Of a stretch of DNA of 64,000 nucleotides, positions 10,781 to 19,536 are shown in pieces. The notes under the pieces were generated by a model. It saw only the letters and a list, made by a program, of their open reading frames with translations. It did no database searches and was not told the origin of the DNA. Source of the stretch: Arenimonas terrae (GTDB lineage Bacteria; Pseudomonadota; Gammaproteobacteria; Xanthomonadales; Xanthomonadaceae). The stretch's first letter is position 1, and the number at the start of each line of letters is the position of its first letter. The stretch covers positions 557,743 through 621,742 of the forward strand of contig NZ_SMDR01000002.1 in NCBI RefSeq assembly GCF_006265115.1. The letters are read 5' to 3'. The position numbers were made by a program, and so were the translations under genes.

Positions 10781-11740
10781 ATGAGCCGGCTTCCGCTGCA
10801 GCCGATCCAGGGCTTCCTCACCGCCGCGCGGGCCGGCAACCTCTCGCGTGCGGCGGAATCGCTCAACCTCACCGTCAGCGCGCTCAGCCACCAGATCCGC
10901 GCGCTGGAAGAGCGCCTGCGGCAGCGACTGTTCGAACGCGGCCCGCGCGGCATCCGCCTGACCGCCGACGGGCAGCGGCTTTTCGACGCCGTGGCGGCGC
11001 CCTTCGACGCACTCGAACGCGCGCTGCGGCCCTGCTGCTCGCGCCGCGACGAAGTGCTGAGCCTGAGCCTGCTGCCGTCCATGGCCTCGAGCTGGCTGGT
11101 GCCGCGCCTGCCCGGTTTCCTGGCCGCGCACCCGCAGCTCGAGATCAACCTGCAGTCGAGCATCAGCCTGGTGGACTTCGAACGCGACCTCGCCGTGGAC
11201 GCGGCGATCCGCTACGGCCCCGGCCGCTGGCCCGGCCTCACCGCCACCCACCTGTTCGACGACTGGATCGCGCCGCTGGCCAGCCCGAAACTGGTGGCCG
11301 AACACGGCGGCAATAAACCGCAGGACCTTTCGCGCTATCCGCTGCTGGAAGACGACGCCGGCCGCTGGCCCGACTGGTTCGCCCGCTTCGGCGGCAGTGC
11401 GCCGCGGCGCTTCGTCGCCCGGCTCGACGATGCCGAGACCCTGCACCGCGCCGCGGCCGCCGGCATGGGCGTGGCGATGGGCCGCATGACCCTGGCCAAG
11501 CCGCTGATCGACGCCGGCCTGCTGGTGGTGCTGAGCCCGCAGCGGCTCAAGTCCGACTATGCGCACTACCTGGTGCATCCGGCGCGCTCGGACGACCACG
11601 CAGGCCTGGCCGCGTTCCGCGCCTGGCTGCTCGAGGAAGCGCGCCGCTACGGCGCCGCGATGGACGAACCGGCGCCGGCGGTCAGCCCGCGCAGGCCCGC
11701 GCCACCTTCGCGTCGAGCTCGGAGCGCTGGCGGAAAGTGA
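10781..11740 (+). CDS. LysR-type transcriptional regulator, GcvA-like
   Basis: The 319-aa product has an N-terminal winged helix (AARAGNLSRAAESLNLTVSALSHQIRALEERL, of which the AAESLNLTVSALSHQ segment is the recognition helix region) and a LysR substrate-binding domain. WDYGPG-like loops of the GcvA subgroup appear as DAAIRYGPGRWPGL. The effector is unknown. It likely controls the divergent 69-aa gene and itself. The last 20 codons (Pro/Arg-rich) overlap the 3' end of the convergent gene below by 59 bases, so the C-terminal tail may be a recent extension. Confidence 0.88.
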   Translation: MSRLPLQPIQGFLTAARAGNLSRAAESLNLTVSALSHQIRALEERLRQRLFERGPRGIRLTADGQRLFDAVAAPFDALERALRPCCSRRDEVLSLSLLPSMASSWLVPRLPGFLAAHPQLEINLQSSISLVDFERDLAVDAAIRYGPGRWPGLTATHLFDDWIAPLASPKLVAEHGGNKPQDLSRYPLLEDDAGRWPDWFARFGGSAPRRFVARLDDAETLHRAAAAGMGVAMGRMTLAKPLIDAGLLVVLSPQRLKSDYAHYLVHPARSDDHAGLAAFRAWLLEEARRYGAAMDEPAPAVSPRRPAPPSRRARSAGGK

Positions 11741-12071
11741 GGCGGTTCCAGAGCCGCTCGCGGGTGGCGTCGGCGGAGCGGCGCGCGGCAGCGCAGCGGC
11801 TGGCGGCGGGATCGCGCCGCGGCGCGGTGGTGCGGCGCGCGCCCGGCCGCGCAGGCCCTGGAGAAACGGTCGGCGCGGCGCTCGCGGCCGGCCTCGCCGG
11901 CGTGGCTTCCGGCACCACGGCCCGCACCCACAGCGTGCGCGAACCGGCCGCGCAGGGCGCCGACTGGTAGCTCACCGCGCCGGCGGCATCGACGCACTTG
12001 TGCAGCTCGTCCGCGCCGACGGCGGACGAACCCATCCAGAACACCAGGAAAACCGCCAGCCCTCGCGACAT
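11682..12071 (-). CDS. DUF4124-like exported protein (copy 1)
   Basis: The 129-aa product has a signal peptide (MSRGLAVFLVFWMGSSAVGA) followed at once by a DUF4124-like module: ELHKCVDAAGAVSYQSAPC with a trailing LWVRAVVPE. A Pro/Ala/Arg linker and a short helical C-terminus with a final Cys follow. The same module is found at 12935-13423 and 21548-22294. Such proteins are common in the envelope of Xanthomonadaceae; their role is unknown. The 3' end overlaps the LysR gene on the other strand. Confidence 0.7.
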   Translation of the reverse strand: MSRGLAVFLVFWMGSSAVGADELHKCVDAAGAVSYQSAPCAAGSRTLWVRAVVPEATPARPAASAAPTVSPGPARPGARRTTAPRRDPAASRCAAARRSADATRERLWNRLTFRQRSELDAKVARACAG

Positions 12072-12158
12072 TTTCGTCCTCCGTCCGGGAGGACCATTGC
12101 AGCGTGGCGCGGGTTCTGGCGCCGCAGGCATCCGCCGCGGCGGCGCCTGCGAAAACCG

Positions 12159-12842
12159 CTAGCCGCCGGCGCGGACTTCCACCAGCTCGACGCTGGCGTC
12201 CTGGCCCGCCACCTGCGGACGACCTTCGGGCACCGGCAGGGGTGCCACCTCAGCGCCGCCCGGCGCACCTTCGGGCAGGAAGCGGAACCACAGCTGCATG
12301 CGCGTGGCGACCGGCTGGCCGTCGCGCTGCTCGGGATCGAAGCGCCACCCGTGCAGGGCGGTGATCGCCGCCTGGCCGAAGGCCGGGTCGACGGTGGGCT
12401 CGGCGAGCACTTCGAAGTTGCCGGCGCGGCCGGCGGTGGTAACGGTGAACACCAGCACCAGTTCCGCGGCCGTGTCGCGCAGCGCCTCGGGATAACGCGC
12501 TGCGGCGCGGCTGATCACGCGCGGGCCGAGCTTGAGCCTGGCGGTGCGGACGATGACGTTTTCGCCGTTGGGGATCATCTGCACGCGGCCGTCGAGCCAG
12601 CTGCGCGATGCCACCGGACCGGCCGCGCCCTGCGCGGGAAGGAAGTCCGCGGCGCGCACCTGCTTGATCACGATCGGCCGCAGCGCGTTCGACAGCGGCG
12701 GCCGCTGGCTGGGCTCGAACTTCTCGACCTCGCCCGCCGCCGACAGCTCGACCCAGCCGCCGAAGCCGATGCTGTCGACCGCCTCCTGCGCCGCTGCCGG
12801 CATCGCGGCCGCCAGCAGCAAAACCCAGACGTAGGACTTCAT
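12159..12842 (-). CDS. Periplasmic TonB-C-terminal-like protein
   Basis: The 227-aa product has a cleavable signal (MKSYVWVLLLAAAMPAAAQ), not a TonB anchor. The C-terminal half resembles a TonB C-terminal domain: ARYPEALRDTAAELVLVFTV, then ITALHGWRFDPEQRDGQPVA. A Pro-rich tail ends the protein. Without a membrane anchor or Pro-rich spacer it cannot act as a normal energy transducer, so it may be a soluble partner or a divergent family member. It lies between two DUF4124-like genes on the same strand. Confidence 0.65.
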   Translation of the reverse strand: MKSYVWVLLLAAAMPAAAQEAVDSIGFGGWVELSAAGEVEKFEPSQRPPLSNALRPIVIKQVRAADFLPAQGAAGPVASRSWLDGRVQMIPNGENVIVRTARLKLGPRVISRAAARYPEALRDTAAELVLVFTVTTAGRAGNFEVLAEPTVDPAFGQAAITALHGWRFDPEQRDGQPVATRMQLWFRFLPEGAPGGAEVAPLPVPEGRPQVAGQDASVELVEVRAGG

Positions 12843-12934
12843 GGCACACCCCCCGGAAAAGACCGGCTAGCCTCCCAGACCGGCGCGGATGAATCCGTCG
12901 ACCCGGTCACAGATCGCGGCGCCGGACCAGGCGG

Positions 12935-13423
12935 CTAGAGCGAGGCCGCCTCCGGGTCGCGGCAGGTTTCGACCACCCAGTCGTAAAGGCGCCGCTTCTG
13001 GGTTTCGCTCAGCTCCAGCCAGTCCATGGCCAGCGCGGCATCGTTGAAGTCGTGGGCCCGGGTGCAGTCGCTGGTGCGCTCGGGCCGACGCCCCGCGGCC
13101 TCGTCGGCGCGGCGCTGCGCCTCGGCGGCCCGCCGGGCTTCGGCGGCCAGCCGGGCCTCTTCGGCCAGGCGCGCCGTTTCGGCGACGCGCCGGGCCTCGG
13201 CGTCGACCAGGGCGGCGCGTGCCGCCAGCTCCTCCGGCGTCGGCGCCGGCTCGGGGTCGGCTTCGCGCTTCCAGTCCTGGGTGCTGCCCTTGGGGCAGGG
13301 CTCGGACTGGATGCTGACCGCACCCTGCGCGCTCGTGCACTTGTACAGCGCCTCGGCGCCCGCCGGCGGCGCGGACGCCGCCAGCAGCGCCGCGCACAGC
13401 CCCATCGGCCAGACCGCACGCAC
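12935..13423 (-). CDS. DUF4124-like exported protein (copy 2)
   Basis: The 162-aa product has a signal peptide, then ALYKCTSAQGAVSIQSEPC and DWKREADPEPAPTPEE, the same module as at 11682 and 21548. A long Ala/Glu/Arg helical region (about residues 65-115, probably coiled coil) and a C-terminal domain with two Cys (SDCTRAHDF and VVETCRD) follow. The start codon lies three bases from the end of the S9 peptidase gene upstream, so the two are likely co-transcribed and coupled. Confidence 0.7.
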   Translation of the reverse strand: MRAVWPMGLCAALLAASAPPAGAEALYKCTSAQGAVSIQSEPCPKGSTQDWKREADPEPAPTPEELAARAALVDAEARRVAETARLAEEARLAAEARRAAEAQRRADEAAGRRPERTSDCTRAHDFNDAALAMDWLELSETQKRRLYDWVVETCRDPEAASL

Positions 13424-13426
13424 GGC

Positions 13427-15436
13427 CTACTCCGCCGGCGCTTCGGTGGGCGCCGCGGCTTCGGCCGGCGTGGCCGCCGGCGCGGGCACGCCCTTGAGAT
13501 GCTGGTCGAGGAAGGCCAGCATGCGGCCGTAACCCTCGATCTGGTTCTTCTTCTTGGTGAAGCCGTGGCCCTCGTCGTCGAACACGACGTATTCCACCGG
13601 CACGCCGTTCTTCTGCACCGCGGCGACGATCTCGTCGCTCTCGGGCTTGATCACGCGCGGGTCGTTGGCGCCCTGCAGCACCATCAGCGGCACGTTGATC
13701 TTGTCGGCATGGAACAGCGGCGAGGTCTCGACCAGGAAGTCGCGCTGGGTCTCGGGATTGCCGATCTCCTGGTACAGCGCCTCGCGGAAGCTTTCCCAGT
13801 ACGGCGGGATCGACTCGAGCGTGCGCACCCAGTTCGACACGCCGAAGATGTCCACGCCGACCTTGAACTCGCCCGGCTTGAAGGCCAGCGCCGACAGGAC
13901 CATGTAGCCGCCGTAGCTGCCGCCGACGATGCCGATCCGGTCGTCGTCGACGTAGTCCAGGGACTGCAGGTACTTCTTGGCCTCGATGGTGTCCCACAGC
14001 GGCTCGCGGCCGTGCTTGCCGTCGTCGGCGGCGAAGAAGGTCTTGCCGTAGCCCGAGCTGCCGCGGTTGTTGATGCCCAGCACCACGTAGCCGTGGTTGG
14101 CGAGGTACTGGATCAGGGCCGAGTGCGCGCGCGTGGTCTGCCCGCCCGGGCCGCCGTGCACCCACACCAGGGCCGGTGCCTTCGCGTCGGCGGTGGCCTG
14201 GTGCGGCTTCCACAGTATGTTCGGGATCTCCATGCCGTCGAAGCTCTTGAAGCGCACGACCGAAGAATCCACCAGGTCGGCCGGGTCGATGGCCGGGTTC
14301 AGCGACGTGGTCAGCTGCTTCGGCTCGCCGCCGATGTCGAGCACGTACAGGTCGTTGGGCTGGCGGTCGCCGTTGAGGTAGAAGGCCAGCCTGTTCTCGG
14401 AGCGGGCGATGCGCAGGTTGCGGATCTCGCCGGCCGGCAGGGCCGGCAGCGGCACTTCGGCGCCGCTGGCGGCGTCGAGCAGGGTGACCTCGGTGCTGCC
14501 GTCGACGCTGGTGGCGATGCCCAGGTATTTGCCGTTGTGCGAGAAGAACGCATCGGAGATGTCCCAGTCGGCCTTGCGCACCGGCTCGTGCGCGCCGCTG
14601 GCCAGGTTCACGCGGCGCAGTTCGGCGAACTCGCCCTGGTCGTTGGCCGTGTAGTACAGCCACTGCCCGTCCGGGCTGAAGGCCTGGGCGTTGAAGTTGG
14701 CCTGGCCTTCGTGCTGCGAGATCTTGGTGGACTTGCCGGTGGCCAGCTCGACCACGTGCACGTCGGAGTCGTTGGTGGTGTGGGTTTCGGCCAGGGCCAG
14801 CCAGCGGCCGTCGCCGGAGATTTCGGCGGGCTCGAAGCCGGCCTCGTTCTTGTAGACGAGCTCGCGTTCGTAGCTGGTCGCGTCGTAGCGGTAGACGTCG
14901 AAGAAGCGCGGGTCGCGCTCGTTGCTGATCACGTGGAAGGCGCCGCCGTCGTGCGTGAAGCCCAGGAAGTCGGCCTTGAGGCCCTTGCCCGGGGTCAGGT
15001 CCTTCTCGCTGCCGTCGGCGGCGATCACGAACAGGTGGTCGAGCTCGTCGCCGTCGTCGTCGCGCGCGATCAGCACGCGGTCGTCGGCCGGGAAGTAGGC
15101 CACGCCCCAGCTGTTGTCGGTGGTCGATTCCGTCACCGGCGTCCACTCGCCGCCGGCCACGGGCATCGAGTACACATTCCAGACGCCGGCCTTGTTCGAC
15201 GAGAACAGGATGCGCGATTCGTCGGCGTTGAACGAGGCGCCGCTGACGCCGGTGGATTCGATGAAGTCCTCGATCACGTACTGCTTGGCCGGACGCGCGA
15301 CCTCGGCCACCGGGGCGGCGGCGGTGGGCGCCGGCGCCTCCGGACCCGCGGCCGGCTGGCAGGCCGCCAGGGCCAGGGAGAGCGCGAACGGCAGTGCGAT
15401 GGCGATCGAAAGCGGGCGGCGGCGCAACGGCTTCAT
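13427..15436 (-). CDS. S9 family prolyl oligopeptidase-type serine peptidase
   Basis: The 669-aa product has a lipoprotein signal (LSLALAAC, Cys about residue 26) and an Ala/Pro linker. A seven-bladed-type beta-propeller (about 50-400) carries repeats such as FSPDGQWLYYTAND. The C-terminal alpha/beta hydrolase domain has VWVHGGPGGQ, the nucleophile elbow GGSYGGYM (Ser about 506), Asp in GANDPR (about 591) and His in DEGHGF (about 622). It should cleave peptides in the periplasm. The ATG at 15436 was preferred over an upstream one because it gives the lipobox. It heads a run with the DUF4124-like gene. Confidence 0.88.
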   Translation of the reverse strand: MKPLRRRPLSIAIALPFALSLALAACQPAAGPEAPAPTAAAPVAEVARPAKQYVIEDFIESTGVSGASFNADESRILFSSNKAGVWNVYSMPVAGGEWTPVTESTTDNSWGVAYFPADDRVLIARDDDGDELDHLFVIAADGSEKDLTPGKGLKADFLGFTHDGGAFHVISNERDPRFFDVYRYDATSYERELVYKNEAGFEPAEISGDGRWLALAETHTTNDSDVHVVELATGKSTKISQHEGQANFNAQAFSPDGQWLYYTANDQGEFAELRRVNLASGAHEPVRKADWDISDAFFSHNGKYLGIATSVDGSTEVTLLDAASGAEVPLPALPAGEIRNLRIARSENRLAFYLNGDRQPNDLYVLDIGGEPKQLTTSLNPAIDPADLVDSSVVRFKSFDGMEIPNILWKPHQATADAKAPALVWVHGGPGGQTTRAHSALIQYLANHGYVVLGINNRGSSGYGKTFFAADDGKHGREPLWDTIEAKKYLQSLDYVDDDRIGIVGGSYGGYMVLSALAFKPGEFKVGVDIFGVSNWVRTLESIPPYWESFREALYQEIGNPETQRDFLVETSPLFHADKINVPLMVLQGANDPRVIKPESDEIVAAVQKNGVPVEYVVFDDEGHGFTKKKNQIEGYGRMLAFLDQHLKGVPAPAATPAEAAAPTEAPAE

Positions 15437-15522
15437 CGGGGGCTCCGGGTCGGGTTCAGGGCCCGACTCTACGCCCAAGCCCGGCGCCCGCGAAATGGCC
15501 GGCGACGTCTCCCGCCGCCGGC

Positions 15523-16257
15523 TCAGGGCGCCGCGGCGGGCCAGTCGGCCACGTCCACCAGCTCGATGCCGGACGCATCGGCCAGCAGGCGCATCACCTC
15601 GTAGCGGCTCTCGATGCCCACCAGCATCACGATGCGCTGGCCCGGATGGCGGGCCGCGGCCTCGAGCAGGCGCTGGGCGTGGTGTTCGTTCCAGCGGCGC
15701 TGGTTGGTTTCGGCGACCGGGCCGACCAGGCGGTTCTTGAGGTCGCGGTTGGCGCCGACGACGCGGTCGGTCAGGGCGTCGTGAACCGCCTCCGGCGTGC
15801 GCCAGTGCACGGCCAGGGCGGCATAGGTCGCCGCATCGAGGTCGCGCAGGGCCGCACGCACGGCGGGCCGTTCCTTTTCCAGTGCGACGTGGGCGGCGGT
15901 GGACGGGCCGGAGAGCTCGGCAAACAGCGGCTCCGCCGGCTCCGAGGCGTAGGCGGTCGCGCCGCGCGCGTCGATCATCGGGAACACCACCTGCACGTAT
16001 TCGACCTTGCCGGGCCAGACGGTGCGCTCGCGCAGTTCGGTCGGCGTCACGTCGAGCACGAACACGTCCGGGTCCAGGCGCTCGATCAGGGCACGCAGCG
16101 TGGGCAGGTCGTAGGACGGCGTGGTTTCGTGTTTTTTGTACAGGGTCGAGACCACGAACACCTTGGGCTTCGGGGCCTCGCCGTCGGCGGCGAAGGCCGG
16201 TGCGTGGCCGAACGATGCGGCGAGCAGGAAGGTCAACAGCAGTCGGTTCAATCGCAT
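15523..16257 (-). CDS. Exported protein, unknown function
   Basis: The 244-aa product has a signal peptide (MRLNRLLLTFLLAASFGHAPAFA). The mature part starts with PKVFVVSTLYKKHETTPSY, includes LIERLDPDVFVLDVTPTELRER and ends with GQRIVMLVGIESRYEV and a hydrophobic Asp-rich tail. The layout, with an N-terminal beta-strand/His segment and a late GIESRY motif, weakly recalls TraB/GumN-type or related hypothetical hydrolase-like proteins. I do not assign a family. It is separated from the S9 peptidase start by 86 bases. Confidence 0.6.
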   Translation of the reverse strand: MRLNRLLLTFLLAASFGHAPAFAADGEAPKPKVFVVSTLYKKHETTPSYDLPTLRALIERLDPDVFVLDVTPTELRERTVWPGKVEYVQVVFPMIDARGATAYASEPAEPLFAELSGPSTAAHVALEKERPAVRAALRDLDAATYAALAVHWRTPEAVHDALTDRVVGANRDLKNRLVGPVAETNQRRWNEHHAQRLLEAAARHPGQRIVMLVGIESRYEVMRLLADASGIELVDVADWPAAAP

Positions 16258-16309
16258 GGCGCGCTCCGGGTGGGGGACCGCGCCACTGTCGGCGCGCCGC
16301 CGCGGGCGC

Positions 16310-16531
16310 CTAAGGGCCGGAAGTACCGGGTGCGGCGAAGCCATTACCTGCGGCGCGCGCGGCGCGGCGTTCGGCCGCGAGCGCGACGATCCGCCGGCGC
16401 TCGTCGTCGTCGGCCGCGTGCCAGCGCAGGATGTCGTCCAGCGTGCGGCCGCAGCCCAGGCAGACGTCCTGCGCGTCCAGGCAGCAGTTGCGCGTGCAGG
16501 GCGAAGCGGTTGGTGCGGTGGGGCCGGCCAT
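16310..16531 (-). CDS. DUF1289 small Cys-rich protein
   Basis: The 73-aa product carries the DUF1289 signature: SPCTRNCCLDAQDVCLGCGR, then TLDDILRWHAADDDERR. The four or five clustered cysteines probably bind a metal or Fe-S cluster. The family is small, cytosolic and uncharacterised. The ATG at 16531 gives the usual length. It lies 17 bases after the stop of the next upstream gene, so the two are probably co-transcribed. Confidence 0.82.
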   Translation of the reverse strand: MAGPTAPTASPCTRNCCLDAQDVCLGCGRTLDDILRWHAADDDERRRIVALAAERRAARAAGNGFAAPGTSGP

Positions 16532-16548
16532 CCGGACGCCGCGCGCGC

Positions 16549-17547
16549 TCAGGCCTCGGGCCGCAGGGTCATCACCAGGAACCTCTCGTCCCGGGCACCG
16601 AACACATCGCGGGTCTCGGACCGCTCCAGCCACTGGATCACGCCGGTGGCTGCGTCGATGCGATACCGCGTCACCACCCGCAACACGACCCGCCCCGGCA
16701 GCTTCGCCCGCTCGTCCGCGCTCAGCGTCTTGCCCATCATCCGCTCCGCGGTATCGAGCAGCACCGGGGCCGATCGCTCCGGATCCATGGTCACGGTCCA
16801 GGTCATTTCGATCGGGCCGCCTTCGGTGGCCGGCGGGTCGACGCGGAAACTGCCCTGCATCGGAAACGTGTCGCCGCCCAGCGGATTCGGGGCGTCTTCC
16901 TCGTACTGGATGGTCTCACCCATCACCACGCCGCCCTTGCCGGGGAAGTTGTAGGCCACCGGAAGACGCATCAGCTCGGCTGCGATGACCGCTTCGGAGG
17001 TGATCGCCTGCAGCAACCGGTCCGAGGTCTCCTTTGCCCGCGCCCGTTCGGCCTCGTTCTCCATCGCCGCCAGCGCCTTCTCCTGGGCCGGCAGGGCGAC
17101 CGCCTCGATGGAGCGCCGGAATTCGGGCAGCAGCTCCGCGAGGTTGCCGATGCCGGTCGTGGCGCCCTGCGCGTCCAGCGTGACCCTGACGCCGATCCGG
17201 TTGATCGACCGGTTCAGCGCTTCGACCTGGGCGCGCTGCTCGGCAGCGAAACCCTCCGGGTATTCGACCTTCGCGTCGCTGGCCCGCCATACCTGGCCAC
17301 CGCCGGGATCGCCCGTGATGTGCTGGATCTCGGTGCTGCGCATGAGCGACGTCCTGCCCATGCGCGTCGTCTCGATGCGCTGCTCGAGGTCGTAGGACAG
17401 CGTGCGCGGAGCGTCCCAGGGCCAGGGCCAGTTCGCGGTGTCCACGACGGTCACCGTCTTTCCGGCGCCGTCCTTTTCGATCCTGGACGACTTGGCGTCG
17501 GCGGTCGCGGCCAGCGCGAAGGTCAGCAGAAGAAGGGTGCGCAGCAT
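16549..17547 (-). CDS. Exported protein, unknown function
   Basis: The 332-aa product has a short signal peptide (MLRTLLLLTFALAATADA). The mature part is mixed alpha/beta with no cysteine. A central Glu/Ala/Arg-rich helix (ENEAERARAKETSDRLLQA) separates two beta-rich halves, the second with GGDTFPMQGSFRVDPP. The pattern resembles secreted hypothetical proteins that report or bind hydrophobic ligands, but no family was recognised. It is followed closely by the DUF1289 gene. Confidence 0.6.
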   Translation of the reverse strand: MLRTLLLLTFALAATADAKSSRIEKDGAGKTVTVVDTANWPWPWDAPRTLSYDLEQRIETTRMGRTSLMRSTEIQHITGDPGGGQVWRASDAKVEYPEGFAAEQRAQVEALNRSINRIGVRVTLDAQGATTGIGNLAELLPEFRRSIEAVALPAQEKALAAMENEAERARAKETSDRLLQAITSEAVIAAELMRLPVAYNFPGKGGVVMGETIQYEEDAPNPLGGDTFPMQGSFRVDPPATEGGPIEMTWTVTMDPERSAPVLLDTAERMMGKTLSADERAKLPGRVVLRVVTRYRIDAATGVIQWLERSETRDVFGARDERFLVMTLRPEA

Positions 17548-17578
17548 CGCAGCTCGCCTGTGCAGGAAAGGGTTGGAT

Positions 17579-18259
17579 TCATGGCCCGCGCGCCAGCGAC
17601 CAGAACGGGATCTCGACGCGCGTGCGGAAGCCGTTGTTGCGGTACAGCTCCAGCGCGCGGGTGTTCTGCTGGCTCACGTGCAGGAAAGGGATCAGGCCGC
17701 TGGCCAGGAGGTCGTTCGCCAGCCAGGCCATCAGCCGGCGCGCGTAGCCGCGGCCGAGGAAATCCGGATGCGTGCAGACCGCGCTGATCTCGCGCCAGCC
17801 CGGCGGGCCCATGCGCTCGCCGATGATGGCCGCCAGCCGCCCGTCTTCGTAGAGGCCGAAGTAGCGGCCCAGCCGCATCGTCTGCGGCCGGAAATAGTGC
17901 GGATAGACCAGGGCGGTGAGCGCGAGCACGTCGGCGCGCTGCGCGTCGCCCAGTTCGATGAAGTCCGGGCCCGGCACCTCGGCCAGCGGCGCATCGCAGA
18001 CCATCTGCGCCAGGTCGCCCAGGTTCTGCAGCGCCCAGCCGGACGGCGCCGGCGGCACCGCGCCCAGCAGATAGACCGATTCGCCCGGCGCCACCAACGC
18101 GTCGAGTCCCGTCTGCAGCGGCGTGCCCGGCCCCGGCACGCCGAGGAAGGGCGCGACCTCGGCCGGATAGCGCAGCACTTCGCCGTGGGCGAGCGCGAGG
18201 TCGCGATGGCGATGCGCCAGCGACTGCCAGATCGGATTGTCGAGCGGATGCGCAGCCAT
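17579..18259 (-). CDS. GNAT family N-acetyltransferase
   Basis: The 226-aa product has a GNAT/FR47-like fold in its C-terminal half. ISAVCTHPDFLGRGYARRLM is the strand 4/acetyl-CoA pyrophosphate loop (the R/Q-x-x-G-x-G/A type motif appears as GRGYAR). HVSQQNTRALELYRNNGF is the typical final motif. The N-terminal part is a divergent half-domain. It should acetylate a small amine or protein terminus. The start codon lies 11 bases past the lyase stop upstream, so the pair is an operon. Confidence 0.85.
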   Translation of the reverse strand: MAAHPLDNPIWQSLAHRHRDLALAHGEVLRYPAEVAPFLGVPGPGTPLQTGLDALVAPGESVYLLGAVPPAPSGWALQNLGDLAQMVCDAPLAEVPGPDFIELGDAQRADVLALTALVYPHYFRPQTMRLGRYFGLYEDGRLAAIIGERMGPPGWREISAVCTHPDFLGRGYARRLMAWLANDLLASGLIPFLHVSQQNTRALELYRNNGFRTRVEIPFWSLARGP

Positions 18260-18270
18260 GGGCGCGGTCC

Positions 18271-19425
18271 TCAGCCTTCCAGCGAATCCGCCAGCCGCTG
18301 CGCGATCTGCTCCGGCGGCAGGCGCAGGATGGTCGGGTTGACCTGCATCGGGAAGGCGTCGGCATCCGGCCCCGGCCAGGGCAGCACGATGCCGCGGGCC
18401 TGCGCGCGTTCGGCCAGCGCGCCCAGCGGGACGCCGGTGGCCGAGAGGTAGAAGCGGCTGGTCCCTTCCGGCACCTTGCGCACGCGGAAGCGGCCCTGCG
18501 CCTCCAGCAGGCCGATCAGCCGGTTCGCCGCGCGCCAGGACTCGGCGTAATCGCGCTCGTAGGTTTCGGCGTAGCCGGACACCAGCGCCACCGTCGGCCA
18601 GGCCTGCGGCAGCGAGCCGCCGAATAGGCGCCGGGTGTGGAACAGCCCGTCGATGAAGGCCTTGTCGCCGGCGATCACCGCGCCGGCCATGCCGTTGAAG
18701 TGTTTCCACAGCGAAACGTAGACAGTGTCGAACAGCGCGGCGATCTCGGGCAGCTTTTTGCCCGAGTGCAGCGGCAGGTTGAACAGGCGCGCACCGTCCA
18801 GGTGCATGCGGATGCCCTGCTCGCGCGCCCAGGCGCTGATGCGGCGCATTTCGCCGAAATCGGCCATGGCGTGGTCGAGGCGGCGCACCGGGCTTTCGAT
18901 CGCGATCACGCCGACCTTGGTCTCGACGCGGCCGCCGCCGGAGCGGTCGACCCAGCGTTCCACTTCGTCCAGCGTCAGCGTCGCCTGGCCGGGCGCCAGC
19001 GGGACCAGGTTCAGGCCGCTGAGCATCTGCGCGGCGTCGCCGCTGTCGTTGTAGAGATGGCTTTCGGCCTGCACCAGCACGCGCCGGCGATTGCCGGCCA
19101 GCTTGCGCACGGCCAGGTGGTTGGCCAGGGTGCCGGTGGGCACGAACATCGCCGCTTCCTTGCCCAGCAGGCCGGCGAACTGCTTTTCGATTTCGGCGAC
19201 CGGGCCGCCGAGCGAGTAGTAGTCCGGGTGCAGGTTGCTGGCGTTCACCACTTCACCCAGGCGGGCGGCGTATTCGCGCGGGCTCAGGCCCAGGCCGTCG
19301 GGGCCGAAGTTGACCGTCTGGAAAAGGCCTTCGCCCGATGCCGCCTCCGCCGCGGCCGCGGTGGCGGCGAACATCGGCGAAGCGGCGGCCAGGCCGCTGG
19401 CGGCGAGGAAGTGGCGGCGGTCCAT
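18271..19425 (-). CDS. Threonine aldolase/beta-eliminating lyase-like PLP protein with Tat-like leader
   Basis: The 384-aa product has an N-terminus that looks like a twin-arginine leader (MDRRHFLAASGLAAASPMFA), followed by an aspartate-aminotransferase-fold domain of the threonine aldolase type. FVPTGTLANHLA and MHLDGARLFN (Asp binds the PLP ring nitrogen) are present. The candidate Schiff-base Lys is in SLWKHFNG. The family normally cleaves L-threonine to glycine and acetaldehyde in the cytosol, so the leader implies export of a folded, cofactor-loaded enzyme. Substrate and location are inferred. It is followed by the acetyltransferase gene. Confidence 0.8.
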   Translation of the reverse strand: MDRRHFLAASGLAAASPMFAATAAAAEAASGEGLFQTVNFGPDGLGLSPREYAARLGEVVNASNLHPDYYSLGGPVAEIEKQFAGLLGKEAAMFVPTGTLANHLAVRKLAGNRRRVLVQAESHLYNDSGDAAQMLSGLNLVPLAPGQATLTLDEVERWVDRSGGGRVETKVGVIAIESPVRRLDHAMADFGEMRRISAWAREQGIRMHLDGARLFNLPLHSGKKLPEIAALFDTVYVSLWKHFNGMAGAVIAGDKAFIDGLFHTRRLFGGSLPQAWPTVALVSGYAETYERDYAESWRAANRLIGLLEAQGRFRVRKVPEGTSRFYLSATGVPLGALAERAQARGIVLPWPGPDADAFPMQVNPTILRLPPEQIAQRLADSLEG

Positions 19426-19536
19426 GCAGGGCTCCCGGATCTGGTGGCAGACGGGCCACGCGGGGGCGCGGCCAGCCCCGGGAGCATAACGGCAGCGATG
19501 GAGAAAGTCGGCGCGATGCGCGCCGGTGACGCCGGG

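Noticed and set aside
13052-15604. An 850-codon open frame on the plus strand opposite the S9 peptidase gene
   Set aside because: It is a by-product of high GC; the translation is low-complexity with no motif, while the opposite strand encodes a complete peptidase.
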